In this document: positions 1-4,197 of the stretch, in pieces
Layout of the letters: each line of letters begins with the position of its first letter
Position numbering within the stretch: the first letter of the stretch is position 1
Source of the DNA: Thermoplasmata archaeon
GTDB taxonomy: Archaea > Thermoplasmatota > Thermoplasmata > Lutacidiplasmatales > UBA184
Assembly (NCBI GenBank): GCA_030043835.1
Contig: JASHWY010000025.1
Coordinates: 1 to 6,812, forward strand
Length of the DNA stretch: 6,812 bases
Reading direction: 5' to 3'
Notes under the pieces: generated by a model
What the model was told of the DNA's origin: nothing
What the model saw: only the letters and a program-made list of their open reading frames with translations
Databases searched by the model: none
Made by a program: the position numbers and the translations under genes

Positions 1-73
1 AACTTCGGTTCAGCAAGGGGGACTAAGTCGTAACAAGGTATCTGTAGGGGAACCTGCAGATGGATCACCTCCT
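1..73 (+). rRNA. 16S ribosomal RNA, 3' end (partial)
   Basis: This is the 3' terminal part of the small-subunit rRNA; the rest lies before the window. It contains the near-universal decoding-site stretch AAGTCGTAACAAGGTA at 25-40. Helix 45 follows as CTGTAGG/CCTGCAG (42-48 with 53-59) closed by the GGAA loop at 49-52, whose two adenines are the usual targets of the KsgA/Dim1 dimethylase. The end is GGATCACCTCCT, whose CCTCCT is the anti-Shine-Dalgarno sequence. The wording (ATCTGTAGGGGAACCTGCAGATGG) is archaeal. No spacer tRNA and no 23S start is seen downstream; bases 74-217 hold only a small hairpin (CCCTC 81-85 with GAGGG 90-94) and a possible promoter. The exact mature end, 73 or 74, is uncertain. 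Confidence 0.97.
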
Positions 74-186
74 AAGAACGCCCTCCCACGAGGGTCGCTC
101 GAAGGCCGTGTCCGTGTTCGCTGACGCATTTCGCACCGTCTCTCTACCTTACGGGCCATCAACCCATTATTGAGTAGTTACCACGC

Positions 187-194
187 AGTTAAGA
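187..194 (+). promoter_or_regulatory. Possible TATA-like element of the rib operon
   Basis: AGTTAAGA lies in a locally AT-richer stretch and is centred about 27 bases before the chosen ribB start codon. That spacing would give a leaderless transcript. The bases just before the start are pyrimidine-rich and carry no Shine-Dalgarno sequence, which fits leaderless initiation. The match to the archaeal TATA consensus is weak. An alternative AT-rich core, ATTATTGAGTA at 167-177, lies further upstream and would give a short SD-less leader. Confidence 0.3.
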
Positions 195-217
195 CCCTCC
201 TTCCTCTCACACGGTCG

Positions 218-946
218 ATGCTCAAGATCGAGCCCGTGCGCCGCGCTCCCGAGGCCCTAGTACCGGCGGCCCGATCGCTCTCCGACGGAGAGCCGGTCCT
301 GATCTTCGACGCGGTCGATCGGGAGGGCGAGACCGACTTGGTCTTCCTCTCGGAGAAGGCGACGCCCGAGCTCGTCCGCCTCCTTCGCACGGACGCGGGG
401 GGCCTCATCTGCACGGCGATCTCGGACGAGCTTCGCCGACGCCTCGACCTCCCGTTCTTCTCCGAGCTTTTGACCCTCGCGGGTCGGGAGTTCCCGACCG
501 CGGCGCGGCTCACCGAACGGCCGCGCTACGATACGAGGAGCGCGTTCGGGATCTCGGTCAATCACCGAGAGAACTTTACCGGGGTCCCCGACAACGACCG
601 GGCGCTCACGATCCGCGCGCTGGGCGAGATCGCCCGGGCCGCGCCGCAACTTTCCGACGACGCGCTCACGAACCGGTTCGTCGCATCGTTCGTCTCCCCG
701 GGGCACATCCCTCTCCTGTATTCCGCTCCCCGGCTCCTCGCCGAGCGAAAGGGCCATACGGAGCTCGCCATCTCGCTCGCCCGGATGGCCGGCCTCTCGG
801 AATCGGTGACCGTCTGCGAAATGCTCGGCGACTCCGGCGGGGCCCGCGACCCGTCGGCCGCCCGCCGGTATGCGGAATCGCACGGCTGGCCGTTCCTCGA
901 GGGCCGCACCATCCTAGAGGCGTGGCGGGCATGGTCGTCCGCGTGA
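218..946 (+). CDS. ribB: 3,4-dihydroxy-2-butanone 4-phosphate synthase
   Basis: This enzyme converts ribulose 5-phosphate into 3,4-dihydroxy-2-butanone 4-phosphate plus formate, supplying the four-carbon unit for lumazine synthesis in the cytoplasm. From the ATG at 218 the protein has 242 residues, normal for the archaeal single-domain form. Visible family motifs are the acidic metal/substrate loop DREGETD (34-40), DAGGLICTA (59-67), the NHRENFTGVPDNDRAL block (115-130), SPGH (160-163), KGHTEL (178-183) and CEM (200-202). An in-frame TTG at 170 would add 16 residues that do not resemble the family N-terminus, so the ATG is preferred; it has no SD and may be leaderless. Two positions usually Arg in this family, before SPGH and five residues after its His, are Val159 and Tyr168 here. 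There is no GTP cyclohydrolase II fusion. It is the first gene of the rib operon. Confidence 0.93.
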   Translation: MLKIEPVRRAPEALVPAARSLSDGEPVLIFDAVDREGETDLVFLSEKATPELVRLLRTDAGGLICTAISDELRRRLDLPFFSELLTLAGREFPTAARLTERPRYDTRSAFGISVNHRENFTGVPDNDRALTIRALGEIARAAPQLSDDALTNRFVASFVSPGHIPLLYSAPRLLAERKGHTELAISLARMAGLSESVTVCEMLGDSGGARDPSAARRYAESHGWPFLEGRTILEAWRAWSSA

Positions 947-1371
947 TGGCGACGGGGGTCTTCGACCTCCTGCACCCGGGCCACGTCTACTTCTTGACCG
1001 AGGCGAAAAAGCTCGGCGACGAGCTCGTCGTCGTCGTCGCCCGGGACCAGACCGCCCGACGGCTCAAACAGGAGCCGTACACGCCCGAGCACATCCGCCG
1101 CGAGATGGTCGAGGCCCTGAAGCCCGTGGACCGCGCGGTCCTGGGGTCGACGACCGACATCTACTCGACCGTCGTGAACGAACGTCCGTCGATCATCGCC
1201 CTCGGCTTCGACCAGGTCTGGAACGAGGGCGAGGTCGAACGCGAGTGCGCGCGGCGCGGCGTCCCCGTGAAGGTCGTCCGGATCGGACCGATGCCCCACA
1301 ACGAGCTCGCGACCCGCCGGATCGTGGAACGGATCTTAGAGCGGGGCCGGATCAAGGAGGCGAGCCCGTGA
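931..1371 (+). CDS. ribL: FAD synthetase, archaeal RibL type
   Basis: RibL is the archaeal cytidylyltransferase-family enzyme that transfers the nucleotidyl group of ATP to FMN, giving FAD. The 146-residue protein shows an N-terminal Rossmann strand (VVRVMATGVFD, 2-12), the nucleotidyltransferase HxGH signature HPGH (15-18), the helix block AKKLGDELVVVVARD (25-39), and RREMVEALKPVDRAVLGS (56-73), all close to the Methanocaldococcus enzyme as I recall it. ATG 931 is chosen because it keeps the first strand and has GAGG at 917-920, ten bases upstream. GTG 922 and ATG 946 are alternatives in the same frame; 946 would delete the first strand. It overlaps the end of ribB by 16 bases, implying translational coupling. 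The only cysteine is C107; the C-terminal cysteine motif of methanogen RibL is absent. A related nucleotidyltransferase specificity (for example glycerol-phosphate) is possible, but the flavin operon favours RibL. Confidence 0.88.
   Translation: MVVRVMATGVFDLLHPGHVYFLTEAKKLGDELVVVVARDQTARRLKQEPYTPEHIRREMVEALKPVDRAVLGSTTDIYSTVVNERPSIIALGFDQVWNEGEVERECARRGVPVKVVRIGPMPHNELATRRIVERILERGRIKEASP
1354..1360 (+). promoter_or_regulatory. Ribosome binding site that sets the ribC start
   Basis: AAGGAGG lies seven bases before the GTG at 1368 and is complementary to the CCTCCT of the 16S 3' end seen at the start of this window. It decides in favour of GTG 1368, which overlaps the ribL stop as GTGA, over an upstream in-frame start at 1245 inside ribL. 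Confidence 0.85.
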
Positions 1372-1841
1372 AAAAGATCGGCGTCGCCGACACGACGTTC
1401 GCCCGCGTCGACATGGCGCGCTACGCGGTGAAAGCCCTTAACGAGCAGGGGACCGGCTTTCGCATCGTTCGACGCACGGTCCCCGGCATCAAGGACCTCG
1501 CGGTCGCCTGCCGGCAGCTCTTCCGCGACGAGCACGCCGACCTCTGCCTCGCGCTCGGGATGCCCGGAAAAGCCGACCTCGACCGGACGAGCGCCGAGGT
1601 GGCATCGTTGGGGCTCATGATGACGGGGGTCCTCGAGGGAAAACCGATCGTCGAGTGTTTCGTCTACGAGACGGAGGCGTTGAGCGCCGTCGAACTCGAG
1701 ACGCTCGCCCGTCGGCGGGCCGAAGGGCACGCCCTCAATGCCTACACGATGCTCTTCCGGCCGCACGAGCTCGCCCGCCACGCGGGCGAGGGCCTGCGCC
1801 AGGGATTCGCCGACGCCGGCCCCGTCCGGCGGACGCACTGA
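1368..1841 (+). CDS. ribC: Riboflavin synthase, archaeal (lumazine-synthase-like) type
   Basis: This enzyme dismutates two molecules of 6,7-dimethyl-8-ribityllumazine into riboflavin and the pyrimidinedione, which is recycled to RibH. The 157-residue protein belongs to the archaeal family that is unrelated to bacterial riboflavin synthase and homologous to lumazine synthase. Motifs seen are VADTTFARVDMA (6-17), RRTVPGIKDLAVAC (35-48), LALGMPGKADLD (61-72), ASLGLM (79-84), ARRRAEGHALNAY (114-126) and the C-terminal GLRQGFADAGP (142-152), all matching the Methanocaldococcus enzyme closely. Its GTG start overlaps the ribL TGA by four bases and has a strong SD. It sits directly before its paralogue ribH. 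Length and motifs are complete. Confidence 0.95.
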   Translation: MKKIGVADTTFARVDMARYAVKALNEQGTGFRIVRRTVPGIKDLAVACRQLFRDEHADLCLALGMPGKADLDRTSAEVASLGLMMTGVLEGKPIVECFVYETEALSAVELETLARRRAEGHALNAYTMLFRPHELARHAGEGLRQGFADAGPVRRTH

Positions 1842-1852
1842 CACTCCGAACT

Positions 1853-1860
1853 AAGGAAGG
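1853..1860 (+). promoter_or_regulatory. Ribosome binding site of ribH
   Basis: AAGGAAGG lies nine bases before the ribH ATG, within the 28-base gap after ribC. It supports ATG 1870 as the start and shows that ribH can be initiated on its own within the polycistronic message. Confidence 0.7.
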
Positions 1861-1869
1861 GAACGAACC

Positions 1870-2310
1870 ATGCCGAGCAACACGAAGAGTGCCGAAGGGA
1901 TCCGGGTCGCGATCGTGGCGAGCGAGTACAACTTTGACGTGACGCTCCTCATGCTGGAGCGAGCCAAGGAAGAGATCGATTTTCTCGGGGCGACCCCCGG
2001 GCCGATCGTGAAGACGCCGGGCGTCTACGACATGCCGCTGGCGGTGAAAGCGCTCTTCGGCCGCAAGGACGTGGACGCGGTCGTCGCGCTCGGCGCGGTG
2101 ATCGAAGGGGAGACCCAGCACGACGAGGTCGTGATGAACCAGGCCGCCCGGAAGCTCATCGACCTCTCGGTCGAGTTCGCGAAGCCGCTCGGCCTCGGGA
2201 TTTCCGGACCGGGCGAGACCCGCCTCCAGGCGCAGGACCGTATCGAGAACGCCGCGAACGCGGTCCGCGCTGCCGTGAAGATGGTGCGGCGCCTGAGGGC
2301 GCTCGGCTGA
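1870..2310 (+). CDS. ribH: 6,7-dimethyl-8-ribityllumazine synthase
   Basis: RibH condenses 5-amino-6-ribitylaminouracil with the RibB product to make the lumazine substrate of RibC. The 146-residue protein has the archaeal family blocks: VAIVASEYNFDVT (13-25), where the aromatic Tyr20 sits at the ring-stacking position; TPGVYDMPLAVKAL (49-62); ALGAVIEGETQHDEVV (73-88), with the likely catalytic His84; and LGISGPGETRLQAQDRI near 127-143 by motif order. The ending KMVRRLRALG is also typical. Enzymes of this family form pentamers or 60-mer shells; which applies here cannot be told. It is the last gene of the rib operon. The 144 bases after it hold two small inverted repeats and face the convergent gene at 2455. 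Confidence 0.95.
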   Translation: MPSNTKSAEGIRVAIVASEYNFDVTLLMLERAKEEIDFLGATPGPIVKTPGVYDMPLAVKALFGRKDVDAVVALGAVIEGETQHDEVVMNQAARKLIDLSVEFAKPLGLGISGPGETRLQAQDRIENAANAVRAAVKMVRRLRALG

Positions 2311-2425
2311 CCTCGGCACTCCCCTCCGCCGGTCCAAAAAGACGCGAGCTCAGGGACCGATCCGACTTCCCTGCGTGGGCCGACGCGAACGGCCTTTCGT
2401 AGTCCCCAAAGTCAGAACGCGATCA

Positions 2426-2452
2426 CGCCCGCTGGCTCCCCCCGGCGGGGCG
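2426..2452. other. Inverted repeat between convergent genes
   Basis: CGCCCGC (2426-2432) pairs with GCGGG plus CG (2445-2449, 2451-2452) with one bulged G at 2450 and a 12-base loop. It begins three bases after the stop codon of the minus-strand gene ending at 2455. It could act as a 3' hairpin for that gene. There is no T-run beside it, so calling it a terminator would be speculative. In sequence this GC-rich, such a repeat may also arise by chance. Confidence 0.3.
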
Positions 2453-2454
2453 AC

Positions 2455-2811
2455 TCAGAGTCCGATACGGTCGCGAAGGTAGTCGAACGCGGCCTTCCCC
2501 TTCGCCGTATGGGGGGTCACCGTGAGAGGGCCCGGCGGAACGGAGGCCCGGTTTCGCGTCGTGAGCGCCGCGATGAGCCGGGCGGCCGGGACCACGATCG
2601 TGAGGTCCGGCTTCGGGACGGCCCCGCCGGTGACCGACACGTTGCCGGCGCCGTCCACATGGAGGGTCGCGGTCTCCTTCTCGGTCTGGAACACCCACGC
2701 CTGAGGGAGGTACGCGCGGACGAAGCCGCCTAACCAGCCCTTGAGGCGAGACTGGACTTCCGGCTCGAGTCGCTTTCCTGCGCTGCGCAAGAGCTCCTCG
2801 ACTTCGCCCAT
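2455..2811 (-). CDS. Small protein resembling an SCP2-type lipid-binding domain
   Basis: The product has 118 residues, with no signal peptide, no membrane helix and no cysteine. The N-terminal third (1-40) looks helical (VEELLRSAGKRLEPEV). Residues 45-75 look like beta strands (ETATLHVDG, NVSVTGG) and lead into PKPDLTIVVP (67-76). A helix AARLIAALTTR follows, then PPGPLTVTPHTAKGKAAFDYLR at 92-113. The order strand, PDLTI, helix, and a terminal KG-containing helix recalls the SCP2 sterol-carrier fold, which binds hydrophobic ligands; that is inference from pattern only. The codons are strongly GC at the third position, which supports this strand over overlapping plus-strand frames. GAGGG lies ten bases before the ATG. 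The gene is divergent from birA and convergent with ribH, so it is probably monocistronic. I do not recognise a specific function. Confidence 0.75.
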   Translation of the reverse strand: MGEVEELLRSAGKRLEPEVQSRLKGWLGGFVRAYLPQAWVFQTEKETATLHVDGAGNVSVTGGAVPKPDLTIVVPAARLIAALTTRNRASVPPGPLTVTPHTAKGKAAFDYLRDRIGL

Positions 2812-2834
2812 CGGTTCTTCGCCCTCAGCCCCAC

Positions 2835-2847
2835 GCGGTATTACCGC
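2835..2847. promoter_or_regulatory. Perfect inverted repeat in a divergent promoter region
   Basis: GCGGTA and TACCGC flank a single T, making a 13-base inverted repeat in the 126-base gap between the SCP2-like gene (minus) and birA (plus). Its centre is 30 bases before the minus-strand ATG, where a TATA box for a leaderless or nearly leaderless transcript would lie, and the core GTAATAC is one of the few AT-rich points in the gap. It may be the core promoter, an operator overlapping it, or both. Confidence 0.4.
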
Positions 2848-2937
2848 TTCAGGGGTGGGACCCCATCGAGTGCGAACTTCTCGCCGAGCGAATCGTTAAG
2901 CGGGCCCACTCTTCGACGCGGTGAGAGGGATCGCGGG

Positions 2938-3678
2938 ATGGGACCTCGGGAGTTCTACGAAGAGATCCCGTCGACCCAGGACCGTGCGATCGAGCTCGCC
3001 CGAAGCGGCGCTCCGGGGGGGACGCGGGTCCGCGCGGCGCGTCAGACCGCGGGACGGGGCCGGTTCGACCACCGGTGGGAGTCCCCCCTCGGGGGCCTCT
3101 GGCTCTCGGTCGTGCTGCCGGCACCCTCCGTCAACGAAGCGCTCCTCCCCCTCGCACTCGGCGCCTCCCTCTTGCGGGAGCTCGGGTCGCGCTTCCACCT
3201 CCCGATCCGCCTCAAGTGGCCCAACGACCTCTTCGTCGTCGAGGGTCTCTCCCCTCCCCGGAAGCTGTCGGGGATCCTCGTCGATCGAGTGCCTTCCCCC
3301 ACCCTCGGAACGGCCGACGTGGCGGGGATCGGCGTGAACGTCGCCGTCGAGGAGGAAGACCTTCCCGAGGTGCTCCGCGGGCACGTCGCCTCCTTGCACC
3401 GGCTCGTCGCGCGGGCGCCGTCGATCGACGACGTCGAGGAGATCGCCGTGACCGCCGCTCTGAACGCGGTCCATGCTCTCACGACGCCGGCCGGCGCCGC
3501 GCAGGTTCTCGCCGAGTGTCGGGGGGCGCTCTACGGCCTGGGCCGGCGCGCCTACGTCGACGGGGAACTTCGCGGAACGATCGCCGGCCTAGGCGACGAC
3601 GGCGAGCTCCTCCTCGACGAGGGCCTTGACCGCGTCCCGGTGCGGGCGGGCGACCTCCGCGTGGAGGAAACTCCCTGA
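2938..3678 (+). CDS. birA: Biotin--protein ligase, monofunctional
   Basis: This enzyme activates biotin with ATP to biotinyl-5'-AMP and transfers it to a lysine of the biotin carrier protein of carboxylases. The 246-residue protein begins directly with the catalytic domain: EEIPSTQD (8-15), the biotinyl-AMP loop QTAGRGRF (36-43), LWLSVVL (54-60), KWPND (93-97) with the usual catalytic lysine K93, KLSGIL (109-114) and GIGVNV (130-135). A short SH3-like C-terminal domain follows (about 200-246, with DGELRGTIAGLGDDGELLL). No N-terminal helix-turn-helix is present, so it is unlikely to act as the biotin repressor. The ATG at 2938 follows GAGAGGGA at 2923-2930. A TATA-like CGTTAAG lies at 2894-2900. 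No biotin synthesis or carboxylase gene is in the window; the gene converges on the zinc-ribbon gene 55 bases downstream. Confidence 0.94.
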   Translation: MGPREFYEEIPSTQDRAIELARSGAPGGTRVRAARQTAGRGRFDHRWESPLGGLWLSVVLPAPSVNEALLPLALGASLLRELGSRFHLPIRLKWPNDLFVVEGLSPPRKLSGILVDRVPSPTLGTADVAGIGVNVAVEEEDLPEVLRGHVASLHRLVARAPSIDDVEEIAVTAALNAVHALTTPAGAAQVLAECRGALYGLGRRAYVDGELRGTIAGLGDDGELLLDEGLDRVPVRAGDLRVEETP

Positions 3679-3692
3679 CCGAAGCCTCCGAT

Positions 3693-3731
3693 GGGCGTGC
3701 CGTCCTTAAGGGGCGTGCGAAGGTGCCGTCC
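3693..3731. repeat. Cluster of short direct repeats between convergent genes
   Basis: In the 55-base gap between the birA stop and the end of the minus-strand gene, GGGCGTGC occurs at 3693-3700 and 3711-3718. GTGCCGTCC occurs at 3697-3705 and 3723-3731. The perfect palindrome CCTTAAGG lies between them at 3704-3711. The repeats are short and no function is evident; they could be remnants of slippage or a small 3' structure. Confidence 0.35.
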
Positions 3732-3733
3732 CG

Positions 3734-4081
3734 TCAGAAGTGAGCGACCGCGTGACCGCACGTGGGGCAGATCGACGCCCCCAACGGGAGCGGGGCGGCA
3801 CAGTAGATGCAGAACCCGAGAGGAGACGCGGAAGGGGGTACCGAAGGGGCGGTCGGTGGGTTTCCCGAAGGGGACAGCGGGGTCGTCCCGTTCTCGGGGG
3901 GAGCCGGGCCGCCGACCCGTCGACGGGCGACGGGAAGGTAGAACAGCGTGAAGCTCGCGACCATCCAGCCGAGGAGGAAGTAGAAGGCAACGTTGTCGAA
4001 CTGGGGAAAAACGAGGACGACGCCGATCGTGATCCCGAAGATCGTGAAGTTGACGATCGTAAGCAGCGTTCGGACGATCAT
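3734..4081 (-). CDS. Small membrane protein with C-terminal zinc ribbon
   Basis: The 115-residue product has two predicted membrane helices, about residues 4-25 (LLTIVNFTIFGITIGVVLVF) and 32-51 (AFYFLLGWMVASFTLFYLP). A basic VARRR (51-55) follows the second helix, which by the positive-inside rule would put the C-terminus in the cytoplasm. Residues 57-88 form a Pro/Ser/Gly-rich linker. The end is a zinc ribbon with C91, C94, C105 and C108 (CxxC-x10-CxxC, containing CPTCGH). The start ATG is preceded by GGAG with a three-base gap. High GC at codon third positions supports the frame. It is divergent from rtcB and convergent with birA. I do not recognise a named family; zinc ribbons on short membrane proteins are common in archaea and often uncharacterised. 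No enzymatic role can be assigned. Confidence 0.82.
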   Translation of the reverse strand: MIVRTLLTIVNFTIFGITIGVVLVFPQFDNVAFYFLLGWMVASFTLFYLPVARRRVGGPAPPENGTTPLSPSGNPPTAPSVPPSASPLGFCIYCAAPLPLGASICPTCGHAVAHF

Positions 4082-4082
4082 G

Positions 4083-4105
4083 CGCTCCCCGCCTTCCCGG
4101 GAGCG
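4083..4105. other. Inverted repeat over the zinc-ribbon gene leader
   Basis: CGCTCCC (4083-4089) and GGGAGCG (4099-4105) form a perfect 7-base inverted repeat with a 9-base spacer, starting one base upstream of the minus-strand ATG. If transcribed in the leader of that gene, the hairpin would cover its GGAG ribosome binding site. Whether the leader extends that far is unknown. Confidence 0.35.
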
Positions 4106-4166
4106 TCCCCTCCCTACAAGGCCTTTCGTGACCTACCCCGGAACGTTCGCGCCCTGGGGGTCCGTC

Positions 4167-4175
4167 CTCTAATAG
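4167..4175 (+). promoter_or_regulatory. Possible TATA-like element of rtcB
   Basis: CTCTAATAG is the only AT-rich stretch in the bases before rtcB and is centred about 26-27 bases before the GTG start, the spacing expected for leaderless transcription. No Shine-Dalgarno sequence precedes the start codon, in keeping with that reading. Confidence 0.4.
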
Positions 4176-4197
4176 ACCTCCGGGTTGGCGCCGCGCC

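Noticed and set aside
170..217. Upstream TTG extension of ribB adding 16 residues
   Set aside because: The added residues do not resemble the RibB N-terminus, the base composition there is AT-richer like intergenic DNA, and ATG 218 gives the normal family length.
74..217. tRNA, 23S start or FMN riboswitch between 16S and ribB
   Set aside because: No cloverleaf or T-loop GTTCRA pattern in a tRNA context, no 23S start, and no RFN-element conserved blocks are visible; FMN riboswitches are also not expected in archaea.
562..1299. Minus-strand open frame across the ribB/ribL junction
   Set aside because: It is antisense to two well-supported genes, and its product is low-complexity without domain motifs.
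2331..2358. GGTCC/GGACC inverted repeat after ribH as a terminator
   Set aside because: The stem is only five bases with an 18-base loop and no T-run follows.
2509..2733. Plus-strand small open frames inside the SCP2-like gene
   Set aside because: The minus-strand frame is longer, has GC-rich third positions, a plausible start with an SD-like site, and a globular-looking product.
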